The notes beneath the pieces were generated by a model, which was given only the letters and a program-made list of their open reading frames with translations, was not told the origin of the DNA and did no database searches. From Streptomyces sp. NBC_01016 (lineage in GTDB: Bacteria; Actinomycetota; Actinomycetes; Streptomycetales; Streptomycetaceae), in contig NZ_JAPEOQ010000001.1 in NCBI RefSeq assembly GCF_026341035.1, positions 2,356,001 to 2,420,000 of the forward strand: a stretch of 64,000 nucleotides of DNA, read 5' to 3'. Below, in pieces: positions 23,955 through 33,781 of this stretch. The number at the start of each line of letters is the position of its first letter. The stretch's first letter is position 1. The translations under genes were made by a program, and so were the position numbers.

Positions 23955-25378
23955 TGCTCTCGGAGGTCCCGGACCCGGCCCTCGACGAACTCGGCCGGAC
24001 CGAAGGCGGCCCGGACACGCTCGCGCTCCTCGTGCACGACCAGGACACCCGGCGCCTGCTGCTGCTCCGCGCCCTCCTCGACGCGGCGGACGCGGCGGAC
24101 CCGAGGGTGTGCTCCCCGGAGCAGAAGGCGCGGCTGAAGGACGACTGGGCGCTGCTGACCGAGGCGGAGGACACGCCGCGGTCGGCCGGGCCCCGGGGCG
24201 CGCCCTCGGCCCGGGACCGGATCCGCTATCCGCTCACCGGACCGTGGGCCCTGCGGTGCCTGCGCGGCCTGGACCGGGCCGAGGGCACCGCCGAGCCGGA
24301 CGAGGCGCGCCGACTGGCCCTCGACCTCGCCCACTTCAGCGCGCTGGCCGCCGTGTCCGCCGCGCGCGCCGGCATCCCCTTCACGACGCGCCTGACCGCC
24401 CACGACGGCACCCTGAACCTCCCGTCCCTCGGCAGCCTGGGCACCGCCCCGTCCGACGACGTGCACGTCGAAGTCGTCGCCCGTGACGGCTGGATGAGGC
24501 TGCGTCGGCACGGCGGCGCCGACGTCGTCGTCTTCCTGGAGAACGGGTTCGGCGCGTGGTCGGGCTCGCGCGCGTGGACGCCCGCCCACGCGCTGCCCGG
24601 GCTGACCCCCGAGGCCGCACCCATGCCCCTGGACGACCTCGACCCGTACCGCACGGGATCCGAGCCCCGCCATCGCACCCAGAGCGGTCCGACGACGCTG
24701 GACGACGCGGAACGCAAACGCTGGCTCATGGCCTGGTCGGGCACCGCCGCGGTGCTGCGCACGGGCGGCGCGCACCGGCTGACGGAGGCCCTGGCGCTGC
24801 TGCGCTGCCTCGTGCCCCTGGAGATGCCGCCGGGCGCGGAGGCGCGGGGCGGTTGCAGCGCCACCCGGCGCGAGGCGTTCGGCGCCCTGCTCACCAGCAC
24901 CCCGCCCACGTCGGCCGCCTTCGCGGCAACGGTCGTCCACGAACTCCAGCACGCGAAGCTCTCCGCCCTGAGCGACGCCGTGGTGCTCCACCAAGGTGAC
25001 GGCCGCGCCCGGTACTTCGCGCCCTGGCGCCCCGACCCGCGACCGTACGACGGGCTCCTCCAGGGCGCCTACGCGCATCTGGCGCTGGCCGACTTCTTCC
25101 AGCGCCGGGCGCTTTCCGTGCCCTCCCGCGCCGAGTCCGCCTGGACCCAGTACAGCCGCTACCGGGTCCAGGTGGGAGCCGTGCTCCCGGTGCTCGTCGG
25201 CTCGCCCGACCTGACCGCGCGCGGGCGCCGCTTCGTCGACCAGATGGTCGTCGCGTACGAACGCATGGACGCGCACCCCGCGCCACGTGGCCATACGGCG
25301 CGCGCGGAGGCGTACGTGAGTGCCGTCCGCACCCTCTGGACGCAGCGACAGTCCTCGACCACCCGTCCGAATGAGTGA
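23954..25378 (+). CDS. HExxH motif putative peptide beta-hydroxylase (aKG-HExxH type)
   Basis: The 474-residue protein carries HELQH at residues 329-333 in TVVHELQHAKLSAL, and the surrounding pattern matches the HExxH family that goes with FxsB. Despite its protease-like motif, members of this family have been described as iron/2-oxoglutarate enzymes that hydroxylate beta-carbons of cyclophane peptides, in some cases fused to the radical SAM protein. Here it is a separate gene, overlapping fxsB. The N-terminal half (residues 1-300) is Ala/Asp/Arg-rich and shows no known motif. ATG 23954 is used; a GTG directly before it is equally possible. Confidence 0.8.
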   Translation: MLSEVPDPALDELGRTEGGPDTLALLVHDQDTRRLLLLRALLDAADAADPRVCSPEQKARLKDDWALLTEAEDTPRSAGPRGAPSARDRIRYPLTGPWALRCLRGLDRAEGTAEPDEARRLALDLAHFSALAAVSAARAGIPFTTRLTAHDGTLNLPSLGSLGTAPSDDVHVEVVARDGWMRLRRHGGADVVVFLENGFGAWSGSRAWTPAHALPGLTPEAAPMPLDDLDPYRTGSEPRHRTQSGPTTLDDAERKRWLMAWSGTAAVLRTGGAHRLTEALALLRCLVPLEMPPGAEARGGCSATRREAFGALLTSTPPTSAAFAATVVHELQHAKLSALSDAVVLHQGDGRARYFAPWRPDPRPYDGLLQGAYAHLALADFFQRRALSVPSRAESAWTQYSRYRVQVGAVLPVLVGSPDLTARGRRFVDQMVVAYERMDAHPAPRGHTARAEAYVSAVRTLWTQRQSSTTRPNE

Positions 25379-25447
25379 AGATGTCGGCGGACCGGTGTTC
25401 CGCTGCGCGAAGATCCTGGAACCAAGGCGTAGTTGGCGGTGTGACAC

Positions 25448-25476
25448 TTACCAGCATCGCGCCGAGGTCCTACGAT
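25448..25476 (+). promoter_or_regulatory. Candidate promoter of the TIR-NB-ARC-TPR gene
   Basis: TTACCA at 25448-25453, a 17-bp spacer and TACGAT at 25471-25476 are followed by a T run and, 32 bp later, the start codon. Its -35 (CTTACCAGC) is identical to that before the MoxR gene at 17.8 kb. Confidence 0.5.
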
Positions 25477-25507
25477 TTTTTTGCGACTACGCGCAGGAGG
25501 CCGCTGC

Positions 25508-28500
25508 ATGTCTGGAACTCGTAAGCCGGTCGGGACGACCGTGGGGGATGCCCGGAAGCGGACGGTCACGATCAGCTTCGCCGGGTTCAACAGGGCCTGG
25601 GCGGCCTGGATCGGGGACCGTCTTGAGCGGCGCGGCCTGCGGGTGGTGTACCAGCGCTGGGAGTCCCCGGCAGAGACCCCGCTCGTCGATCTGCTGCGGG
25701 ACCTGAGCCTGGCGGAGGGCCGGGTCCTCATCATCGTCAGTGAGTGGTACTTCCAGCTCGGCCCGCGCACGCACGAGGAGTGGAACGCCGCGCTGCGCGC
25801 GGTCGTCGCACCCGACCCCTCCCGGTTCGCGGCCGTGTCCCTGACCACGTCCCCGCTGCCGTCGGCCACCCCCGTGCTGGGGGCGGTCGGGCTGACCAAC
25901 CTGGGGGCCGAGGAGGCCGAGCGGCGGCTCCTCGAGCGGCTCGACCTGCCGACCGACCCGCTGCCCGAGCCCGCCGCCGGCGCGCGGCGCGGCCCCCGGT
26001 TCCCGGCGACGATGCCCGAGGTGTGGGGCGGAGTGCCCCGCCGCAACACCCGCTTCACCGGCCGCGAGGCGCTCCTCAACGAGGCGTACCACAAGCTGAC
26101 TTCGGCCGAGTCGGGCGCGGGCGTGCTGACGTTCCACGGCATGTCGGGCGTCGGCAAGACACAGCTCGCGGCCGAGTACGTCTACCGCTTCGGCTCCGAG
26201 TACGACGTCGTCTGGTGGGTCAACGCCGAGAAGCGCGTCACCTACCGGCGCGGCCTCGCCGAACTCGCGCCCAAACTCGGCCTGCAGACCGGCCAGGAGT
26301 ACGGCGAGCGGCTGCGCGCGGTCCGGGACTCGCTGCGCCGGGGCGACCCGTACGCGCGATGGCTGCTGATCCTCGACGGCGCGGACGAGCCCGACCAGAT
26401 CTGGGACCTGGTGCCCACCGGACCGGGACAGGTGATCATCACCTCCCGCAACCCGGAGTGGAGCGAGCACAACAGCATGCTGCTCGACGTGCCGGTCTAC
26501 CAGCGCGACGAGTCGGTGGCGTTCGTGCGGCGCCGGGCTCCGCGGCTGTCGGAGGCGGAGGCGGACCAGCTGGCGGATGCCCTGGAGGACCTGCCGCTGC
26601 TGCTCGACCAGACGGCGGGCTGGCTGAACGACTCGGACCTGTCGGTCGAGGAGTACATCGGCCTCCTCGACGGCGGCGTCGACCAGGACGTGGTCAAGGT
26701 GTCGGCGGACTTCCCCGTCGCCTTCCAGACCGCCTGGTCGATACTGCTGAACAAGCTCCGCGACACCGTCCCGGAGTCCGTCGACCTGCTGCGACTGTGC
26801 ACGTTCTTCGCGCCCGGCTTCATCCCCGTACGCCTGCTGCGGGAGATGCTCAGCGACGAGCTGCCCGAACAGGTCGCGGGCCTGCTGAACGACCCCCTGC
26901 TGTGGAACAAGGCGATCAACCAGCTGCGCCAGTACTCGGTGGTCCGCCTGGAGTCCCACGAGGCGGGGGCGGACGAGGCGACCGCCTCCGGGGAATCCCT
27001 GTACCTGCACCGCATGGTCCACCAGATCGTGCACGCCGACATGCCGGAGGCGGACCGCCGCGAGTTCGTCGACGTCGTGCGGCGGGCGCTGGCCGCCGCC
27101 GACCCGCGCAGGCCCACCGACACCCGCCTGTGGCCCGGCTACGCGGAGATCGCGCCGCACCTGAAGTACGCCGACGTGCTGCAGAGCAAGGAGCCAGGCG
27201 TCCAGACCCTGGTGCTCAACTGCCTGCGCTACATGTACTTCTCCGGCGAGTACACGGCCGGCATCAAGCTGGGCGAGCGCGCCATGGAGGCCTGGCAGGA
27301 GCTGCTCGGCGAGAACCATCCGCGTATCTGGGAGCTGTCCTTCCACTACGTCAACGTGCTGCGCGCCGCCGGTGAGTACGAGCGCACGGAGGTCCTCAAC
27401 CGCGCCGCGGTCGAGCACCTGCGGGAGACGCGGGGACCGGACGACCTGGAGCACCTGCGGGCCGCCAGCGGCCTCGCCGCCGACCTGCGCGGCCTCGGAC
27501 GCTACGACGAGGCGCTCGAACTGTGCCGGTGGATCCTGACCGCCTATCAGGGGCTCCTCGGCGAACAGGACTCGCGCACGCTGAACGCGCAGAACAACGT
27601 GGCCGTCACCCTGCGGCTGCTCGGCTCCTACGCCGAGGCCCTCGACATCGACCGACAGGTCATGGAGTCACGGCGGACCCTGCTGAAGGGTCGGCACCCC
27701 TGGACGCTCGACTCCCAGATCTCCTACTCCATCGACCTGAGGCTGAACGGCCGGTACGACGAGGCCGAGTCGAACCAGGTGCAGAGCCTGCGCGAGAACC
27801 GGCTCGTGATGGGGGAGAGCAACCCGCAGACCCTCAAGGCCGAGTACAACCTCGCGCTCTGCCACTACCGCAGGGGCGAGCGCGCGAAGGCGGGCCACGT
27901 CCTCGCGCGCGTACTGGAGCGCGGTGAGCGCGTGATGGGCGAGACCCACCCGTGGACCCTCGTCTTCGCCTCCGCCCAGAGCTGCTTCGCCCGCGAGGAC
28001 GGGGACATCGACGAGGCGCGGGAGCTCAGCGAGGCCATCGTCGCCCGTTACGAACTCACGCTCGCCGGGAGCCACCCCTTCGTCGCGGGGGCCCGCGCCA
28101 ACCAGGCGCTCATCCTGCGCAACGTGGGGGAGCGCGATCACGCCCACGACCTCATCGAGCGGTCCCTGACCGACATGACCGCCGCGGTGGGCGAGAACCA
28201 CCCCTGGACGCTGGGCTGCGCCGTCAACGCCTCGGCCCTGCGCAACCTCGTCGGTGACACCGAGTCCGCCGCCCAACTCAGCAACGACACGGTGACACGC
28301 GCCATCGAGACGCTGGGCCGCACCCACCCCCTCACCCTGTCCGCGCGCATCGCGCACGCGGCCGACCTCCGTGGACTGCGGGAGCGCAGGCAGGCGGAGA
28401 AGATCGAGCAGGAGGCCCTCTCGGACCTGGAGGCGACGCTCGGCAAGCAGCACGTGCACACCATCTCGGCCCGCGCCCGCAACCGCCCCCACTGGGACTT

Positions 28501-28519
28501 CGAGCCCCAGACGACCTGA
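25508..28519 (+). CDS. TIR-NB-ARC-TPR protein of the FxSxx-COOH system
   Basis: A 1003-residue STAND-type protein. Residues about 18-150 are a TIR-like domain (VTISFAGFNRAWAAWIGDRL, VLIIVSEWYF, and a Glu in THEEWNAAL at the usual NADase position). Residues about 190-430 are an NB-ARC ATPase, with Walker A GMSGVGKTQ near 211 and Walker B WLLILDGADE. From about residue 560 there are kinesin-light-chain-like TPRs of about 42 residues with recurring G-x-x-HP-x-TL. Proteins of this layout are annotated as the tetratricopeptide component of FxSxx-COOH systems. AGGAGG lies 8 nt before ATG 25508. Such proteins normally oligomerise on sensing a ligand; a modified peptide is a plausible ligand. Confidence 0.9.
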   Translation: MSGTRKPVGTTVGDARKRTVTISFAGFNRAWAAWIGDRLERRGLRVVYQRWESPAETPLVDLLRDLSLAEGRVLIIVSEWYFQLGPRTHEEWNAALRAVVAPDPSRFAAVSLTTSPLPSATPVLGAVGLTNLGAEEAERRLLERLDLPTDPLPEPAAGARRGPRFPATMPEVWGGVPRRNTRFTGREALLNEAYHKLTSAESGAGVLTFHGMSGVGKTQLAAEYVYRFGSEYDVVWWVNAEKRVTYRRGLAELAPKLGLQTGQEYGERLRAVRDSLRRGDPYARWLLILDGADEPDQIWDLVPTGPGQVIITSRNPEWSEHNSMLLDVPVYQRDESVAFVRRRAPRLSEAEADQLADALEDLPLLLDQTAGWLNDSDLSVEEYIGLLDGGVDQDVVKVSADFPVAFQTAWSILLNKLRDTVPESVDLLRLCTFFAPGFIPVRLLREMLSDELPEQVAGLLNDPLLWNKAINQLRQYSVVRLESHEAGADEATASGESLYLHRMVHQIVHADMPEADRREFVDVVRRALAAADPRRPTDTRLWPGYAEIAPHLKYADVLQSKEPGVQTLVLNCLRYMYFSGEYTAGIKLGERAMEAWQELLGENHPRIWELSFHYVNVLRAAGEYERTEVLNRAAVEHLRETRGPDDLEHLRAASGLAADLRGLGRYDEALELCRWILTAYQGLLGEQDSRTLNAQNNVAVTLRLLGSYAEALDIDRQVMESRRTLLKGRHPWTLDSQISYSIDLRLNGRYDEAESNQVQSLRENRLVMGESNPQTLKAEYNLALCHYRRGERAKAGHVLARVLERGERVMGETHPWTLVFASAQSCFAREDGDIDEARELSEAIVARYELTLAGSHPFVAGARANQALILRNVGERDHAHDLIERSLTDMTAAVGENHPWTLGCAVNASALRNLVGDTESAAQLSNDTVTRAIETLGRTHPLTLSARIAHAADLRGLRERRQAEKIEQEALSDLEATLGKQHVHTISARARNRPHWDFEPQTT

Positions 28520-28537
28520 CGCGGCCGCGTACGCAGG

Positions 28538-28576
28538 CCGAAGGCCCGGCCCCTCGAAAGGGGACCGGGCCTTCGG
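28538..28576. terminator. Bidirectional terminator between TIR-NB-ARC gene and kgd
   Basis: CCGAAGGCCCGG and CCGGGCCTTCGG form a 12-bp perfect stem, with an inner CCCCT/AGGGG pair around a short loop. It lies 19 bp past one stop and 25 bp before the end of the convergent gene, so it can serve both. Confidence 0.85.
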
Positions 28577-28600
28577 TCATGCTCGCTGTGCTCCGGGGCC

Positions 28601-31600
28601 TTACGCCTCGAAGACCTCGCGCACCAGCTGCTCCTGCTCGGCCTGGTGACGCTTGGCCGAGCCGACCGCCGGGGACGAGCCGTGCGGCCGCGAGATGCGG
28701 CGCAGGCGCTCGGCGCCCGGGATGTCGGCGCCGACGGCCAGGTCCAGGTGGTCGATCAGGTTGAGCGCGATGAACGGCCACGCACCCTGGTTCGCCGGCT
28801 CCTCCTGCGCCCAGATGTACTTCTCGGCGTTCGGGAACTTGGCGATCTCGGCCTGGAGCTCGGCACCCGGCAGCGGGTACAGGCGCTCGACGCGGATGAT
28901 CGCGGTCTCCGTGTCGCCGCGCTTCTGCCGCTCGGCCTCCAGGTCGTAGTACAGCTTGCCCGCCACGAAGACGACCTTCTTGACCGCGTTCGGGGTGACC
29001 GACTCGTCGCTGATGACCGGGCGGAAGCCGCCCGTCGTGAACTCCTCCACCTTCGACGCGGCGGCCTTGAGGCGCAGCATCGACTTCGGCGTGAAGACCA
29101 CCAGCGGCTTGTGGTGCGGGTTGTGCACCTGCCACCGCAGGAGGTGGAAGTAGTTCGACGGGAGGGTCGGCATGGCGACCGTCATGTTGTTCTGGGCGCA
29201 GAGCTGGAGGAAGCGCTCCACACGCGCGGACGAGTGGTCCGGGCCCTGGCCCTCGTAGCCGTGGGGGAGGAGCAGCGTGACACCGCTCGTCTGGCCCCAC
29301 TTCTGCTCGGCGGCCGAGATGTACTCGTCGACGATGGTCTGCGCACCGTTGACGAAGTCACCGAACTGCGCCTCCCACAGCACGAGCGACTCGGGGCGCG
29401 CCAGCGAGTAGCCGTACTCGAAGCCCATGACCGCGTACTCGGAGAGCAGCGAGTCGTAGACGTTGTAGCGGGCCTGGTCCTGCGACAGGTAGAGGAGCGG
29501 GGTGAAGTCCTCGCCCGTCTTGTTGTCGATGAGGACCGCGTGACGCTGACCGAAGGTGCCGCGGCGCGAGTCCTGGCCGGACAGCCGGACCGGCGTGCCC
29601 TCCAGGAGCAGCGAGCCGAGGGCGAGGGTCTCGCCCATGCCCCAGTCGATCGTCCCGTCCTCGATCATCGACGCGCGGCGCTGCAGCTGCGGCAGCAGAC
29701 GCGGGTGCACCGTGACGTTGTCCGGGATGTTGACCTGGGACTCGGCGATGCGCTTGACGACCTCCTGGGAGATCGCCGTCTGCACGGCCACGGGGAACTC
29801 GGCCTGCGGGTCGGGGACCTCGGCGGCGGCCGGGTGCGAGACGGCCTCGCGGACCTCCGTGAAGACCTTCTCCAGCTGCCCCTGGAAGTCCTGCAGCGCC
29901 TGCTCGGCCTCTTCCAGGGTGATGTCGCCGCGACCGATGAGGGACTCGGTGTAGAGCTTGCGCACCGAGCGCTTCTTGTCGATCAGGTCGTACATCAGCG
30001 GCTGCGTGAACGCCGGGTTGTCCGACTCGTTGTGACCGCGGCGGCGGTAGCAGATGAGGTCGATGACGACGTCCTTGTTGAACGCCTGGCGGAACTCGAA
30101 GGCCAGACGGGCAACGCGGACGACGGCCTCGGGGTCGTCGCCGTTCACGTGGAAGATCGGCGCCTCGATCATGCGGGCCACGTCCGTGGCGTACATGGAG
30201 GAGCGCGACGACTCGGGAGCCGCCGTGAAGCCGACCTGGTTGTTGATGACGATGTGGACCGTGCCGCCCGTGCGGTAGCCGCGCAGCTGCGACATGTTGA
30301 GCGTCTCGGCGACCACACCCTGGCCCGCGAAGGCCGCGTCACCGTGCAGGGCGACCGGCAGGACCGTGAAGTCCGTGCCGCCCTTGTTGATGATGTCCTG
30401 CTTGGCGCGGACGATGCCCTCGATGACCGGGTCGACCGTCTCCAGGTGGGACGGGTTCGCGGCCAGCGAGACGTTGATCTGCTCGCCGTCCAGGCCGGTG
30501 AAGGTGCCCTGGGCGCCCAGGTGGTACTTCACGTCGCCGGAGCCGTGCATCGACTTCGGGTCGAGGTTGCCCTCGAACTCCCGGAAGATCTGCGCGTACG
30601 ACTTGCCGACGATGTTCGCCAGGACGTTCAGCCGGCCGCGGTGGGCCATGCCGATGACGACCTCGTCGAGACGGTTCTCGGCGGCGGAGTCGATGACCGC
30701 GTCGAGCAGCGGGATGACGGACTCGCCGCCCTCCAGGGAGAACCGCTTCTGACCGACGTACTTGGTCTGAAGGAAGGTCTCGAAGGCCTCCGCCGAGTTC
30801 AGCCGGCGCAGGATGCGCAGCTGCTCCTCGCGCTCCGGCTTGGCGTGCGGCCGCTCGATGCGGTCCTGCAGCCAGCGGCGCTGCTTCGGGTCCTGGATGT
30901 GCATGAACTCGACGCCGGTGGTGCGGCAGTACGAGTCGCGCAGCACGCCGAGGACGTCGCGCAGCTTCATCATCGACTTGCCGGCGAAGCCGCCGACGGC
31001 GAACTCGCGCTCCAGGTCCCAGAGCGTCAGGCCGTGCTCGGTGATGTCCAGGTCGGGGTGCTTGCGCTGCTGGTACTCCAGCGGGTCCGTGTCGGCCATG
31101 ACGTGGCCGCGCACCCGGTAGGAGTGGATCAGCTCGAAGACACGGGCGGCCTTGGTGACGTCGTCGTCGTGCGAGGCGTCGATGTCCTTGAGCCAGCGGA
31201 CCGGCTCGTAGGGGATCCGCAGGGCCTTGAAGATCTCGTCGTAGAACTCGCCCTCGCCGAGGAGGAGGTTCGCGACGATGCGCAGGAACTCGCCGGAGGC
31301 GGCGCCCTGGATGACCCGGTGGTCGTAGGTCGACGTGAGCGTCATGACCTTCGAGATGCCGAGCTTGTTCAGCGTGTCCTGGGACGTGCCCTGGAACTCC
31401 GCCGGGTAGTCCATGGAGCCGACGCCCATGATGACCGACTGTCCGGGCATCAGGCGCGGGACCGAGTGGACGGTGCCGAGGCCGCCGGGGTTGGTCAGGG
31501 AGACCGTGACACCGGTGAAGTCGTCCATGCCGAGCTTGCCGTCACGGGCGCGCCGGACGATGTCCTCGTAGGCCTGCCAGAACTCGAAGAAGTTCAGCGT

Positions 31601-32398
31601 CTCGGCCTTCTTGATGCCCGCGACGACCAGCTGGCGGTCGCCGTTCGGCTTCACGAGGTCGATGGCCAGACCGAAGTTGATGTGCTCCGGCTTGACCAGC
31701 GTCGGCTTGCCGTCCTTCTCCTGGAAGGAGTAGTTCATCGACGGCATGGCCTTGATGGCCTGCACCATCGCGTACCCGATGAGGTGCGTGAAGGAGATCT
31801 TCCCGCCGCGGGCCCGCTTGAGGTGGTTGTTGATGACGATGCGGTTGTCGAACAGCAGCTTCACCGGGACCGCGCGCACGGACGTCGCCGTGGGGACCTC
31901 GATGGACTTGTTCATGTTCTTCGCGACGGCGGCGGCGGGGCCGCGCAGCGTCACGAGCTCGGGGCCGGCAGGGGCCTCGGTCGTCACTTCTTCAGCCTTC
32001 TTCGGTACAGGGGTGGCGGCAGCAGCGGCCGGCTTCGGCGCGGTGGGCGCGGCCGGAGCGGCGGGCTTCGCGGGGGCCGGAGCGGCAGCCTGTGCGGGAG
32101 CTGCGGCTGCGGGCTTCGCGGGCGCGGCGGGGGCCTGCGCTGCGGGTGCGGCCGGGGCCGCGGGCTTCTCGGCCGGCTTCGGGGTCGTCGCGGCCCCCGC
32201 GGCCGCGGCACCTGGCTTGTAGTCGGCGAAGAAGTCCCACCAGGCTCGGTCAACCGAATTCGGGTCCTGGAGGTACTGCTGATAGATCTCGTCGACGAGC
32301 CACTCGTTGGGTCCGAACGCGGCCGCAGGGTTCTTACCCTGCCCGGCTTGGTCGGTCTCGGTGGAGATGCTCGAGTTACTGGGGGACTGTGGCGACAC
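28601..32398 (-). CDS. kgd: Multifunctional 2-oxoglutarate metabolism enzyme (Kgd/SucA-type, fused E1-E2)
   Basis: This 1265-residue enzyme has the actinobacterial fusion layout. An N-terminal helix ([15 protein letters not shown]) precedes an Ala/Pro-rich linker (residues about 60-130), an E2-type succinyltransferase domain with DHRVIQG, and the E1 thiamine-diphosphate domain with [12 protein letters not shown]...NNQ and the C-terminal transketolase-like part. It decarboxylates 2-oxoglutarate and, with E2p and E3, makes succinyl-CoA in the TCA cycle. No lipoyl domain is fused; it is expected to be supplied by another E2. GTG 32398 yields the N-terminus seen in homologues ([10 protein letters not shown]); an earlier ATG would add 32 residues with no similarity. 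Confidence 0.95.
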   Translation of the reverse strand: MSPQSPSNSSISTETDQAGQGKNPAAAFGPNEWLVDEIYQQYLQDPNSVDRAWWDFFADYKPGAAAAGAATTPKPAEKPAAPAAPAAQAPAAPAKPAAAAPAQAAAPAPAKPAAPAAPTAPKPAAAAATPVPKKAEEVTTEAPAGPELVTLRGPAAAVAKNMNKSIEVPTATSVRAVPVKLLFDNRIVINNHLKRARGGKISFTHLIGYAMVQAIKAMPSMNYSFQEKDGKPTLVKPEHINFGLAIDLVKPNGDRQLVVAGIKKAETLNFFEFWQAYEDIVRRARDGKLGMDDFTGVTVSLTNPGGLGTVHSVPRLMPGQSVIMGVGSMDYPAEFQGTSQDTLNKLGISKVMTLTSTYDHRVIQGAASGEFLRIVANLLLGEGEFYDEIFKALRIPYEPVRWLKDIDASHDDDVTKAARVFELIHSYRVRGHVMADTDPLEYQQRKHPDLDITEHGLTLWDLEREFAVGGFAGKSMMKLRDVLGVLRDSYCRTTGVEFMHIQDPKQRRWLQDRIERPHAKPEREEQLRILRRLNSAEAFETFLQTKYVGQKRFSLEGGESVIPLLDAVIDSAAENRLDEVVIGMAHRGRLNVLANIVGKSYAQIFREFEGNLDPKSMHGSGDVKYHLGAQGTFTGLDGEQINVSLAANPSHLETVDPVIEGIVRAKQDIINKGGTDFTVLPVALHGDAAFAGQGVVAETLNMSQLRGYRTGGTVHIVINNQVGFTAAPESSRSSMYATDVARMIEAPIFHVNGDDPEAVVRVARLAFEFRQAFNKDVVIDLICYRRRGHNESDNPAFTQPLMYDLIDKKRSVRKLYTESLIGRGDITLEEAEQALQDFQGQLEKVFTEVREAVSHPAAAEVPDPQAEFPVAVQTAISQEVVKRIAESQVNIPDNVTVHPRLLPQLQRRASMIEDGTIDWGMGETLALGSLLLEGTPVRLSGQDSRRGTFGQRHAVLIDNKTGEDFTPLLYLSQDQARYNVYDSLLSEYAVMGFEYGYSLARPESLVLWEAQFGDFVNGAQTIVDEYISAAEQKWGQTSGVTLLLPHGYEGQGPDHSSARVERFLQLCAQNNMTVAMPTLPSNYFHLLRWQVHNPHHKPLVVFTPKSMLRLKAAASKVEEFTTGGFRPVISDESVTPNAVKKVVFVAGKLYYDLEAERQKRGDTETAIIRVERLYPLPGAELQAEIAKFPNAEKYIWAQEEPANQGAWPFIALNLIDHLDLAVGADIPGAERLRRISRPHGSSPAVGSAKRHQAEQEQLVREVFEA

Positions 32399-32638
32399 GG
32401 CGGTAACCGCCCTCTTCCGCTTCTCACAAGGTGATGGACAGCGGGAATAAAGGCTACGCCTCCATTCACGGGACGTGCAGACCGGGCCGGTCATCCGTCA
32501 CGTAAGTCACACCGGAAGTTGCGTTTCGGGCCTGGAAATGGCGGGAAACAAGCGGGGTTTCGGTACGTTCGCATGCGCGCCCGGCGTGTTCGTGTCTGCC
32601 CGGCGCGCTCTTGACCCTTGCCTGACCGAAACCCTACG

Positions 32639-33781
32639 TCAACTTTGCGTTCCGGACTCTCCCGGAAGTGTGACCTTGATCCGGCAGCCCCGCTCGGATT
32701 CGGCCACCCGGATCTGTCCGCCGTGCAGTTCCACGGCCCAGCGGGCGATGGCGAGGCCGAGGCCCGTGCCGCCGTCGCCCTTGCCCTTGTCGCTGCCGGA
32801 GTCGGCGTCGCCCCGGTTGAAGCGCTCGAAGACCTTGTGCCACTCGGACTGCGGGATGCCGGGGCCCTCGTCGAGCACTTCGAGGTCGAGCGACTCGGGG
32901 TAGGGGCCGCGCCGGGCGAGCACGGTGACGCGGCCGTGCTGCGGGGAGTGCTTCACCGCGTTGTCGATGAGGTTCGCGACGACCTGGTGGATGCGCTCCG
33001 GGTCGGCGTGCGCCGTCAGCTCGGGCGGCGAGACATCGAGGTGCAGATGGACGTCCGTACGCGTATGGGTGCCGGAGCCCGAGGCGATTCCGGCGCGCTG
33101 GGAGACCGCCATGTTGGCCTCCTTCAGGACGCCCGACAGATACGGCCAGACCTCGAAGCGGCGCGTCTTCAGCGGCACGACGCCGTTGTCCAGGCGGGAC
33201 AGGTCGAGCAGCGTGTCGACGAGGCGGCCGAGCCGCTCCGTCTGTTTGAGCGCGGTGCGCATCGTCTCGGGGTCGGGGGACATCACCCCGTCGACGACGT
33301 TCTCCAGGACCGCGCGCAGGCCCGCGATGGGCGTGCGCAGCTCGTGCGACACATTGGCCACGAGCTCCTTGCGCTGCTGGTCCTGGGCCGCCAGCTCGTC
33401 GGCCATGCGGTTGATGGTGACCGCGAGGTCACCGATCTCGTCGCGCCGGCCCGCGCCGCGCACCCGGCGCGAGTAGTCGCCGTTGGAGATGAACCGGGCG
33501 ACCGTGTTCATCTCGTCGAGCGGGGCCGTCAGCGAGTGCGCCACGAACTGCGTGATCAGCAGCGTGGCGATGATCGAGAACACCGTGATGAAGCGCAGCT
33601 CCGTCGCCGTGTACATCGCCACCATGAGCAGGCCCGTGGTGATGAAGACGGAGACGACGACGAGCGTGCCGAGCTTCGCCTTGACGGAGAAGGGGCGCAG
33701 ACCGCCGGACGCCCACTGAGGGTTGAACGGCGGCCGGTGCGGCCGCCCGCCCACTGCCCGGTTCCGGTCCCCGCCGCTCAC
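32639..33781 (-). CDS. Membrane sensor histidine kinase (two-component)
   Basis: The 380-residue protein has two membrane helices with almost no extracytoplasmic loop (residues about 35-85: LGTLVVVSVFITTGLLMV and FSIIATLLITQFVAH), then HAMP, a HisKA box NVSHELRTPIAGLR with the phospho-His, and HATPase_c boxes LIDNAVKHSP, DEGPGIP and GGTGLGLAIARW. Lack of a sensor domain suggests that it reads membrane state, or a partner protein. GTG 33781 overlaps the regulator stop by 4 bp (GTGA), so both are translated together. The transcript ends about 240 bp from the kgd start. Confidence 0.92.
   Translation of the reverse strand: MSGGDRNRAVGGRPHRPPFNPQWASGGLRPFSVKAKLGTLVVVSVFITTGLLMVAMYTATELRFITVFSIIATLLITQFVAHSLTAPLDEMNTVARFISNGDYSRRVRGAGRRDEIGDLAVTINRMADELAAQDQQRKELVANVSHELRTPIAGLRAVLENVVDGVMSPDPETMRTALKQTERLGRLVDTLLDLSRLDNGVVPLKTRRFEVWPYLSGVLKEANMAVSQRAGIASGSGTHTRTDVHLHLDVSPPELTAHADPERIHQVVANLIDNAVKHSPQHGRVTVLARRGPYPESLDLEVLDEGPGIPQSEWHKVFERFNRGDADSGSDKGKGDGGTGLGLAIARWAVELHGGQIRVAESERGCRIKVTLPGESGTQS

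Noticed and set aside
15204..28519. Genomic island or integrated element
   Set aside because: No integrase, tRNA or attachment repeats at the borders, and base composition and codon use look like the flanks. Ordinary inheritance is simpler.
28646..32434. 1262-codon open frame antisense to kgd
   Set aside because: The kgd strand encodes a full-length known enzyme. The antisense product is Arg/Val/Leu/Asp biased with no domain, typical of GC-rich shadow frames.
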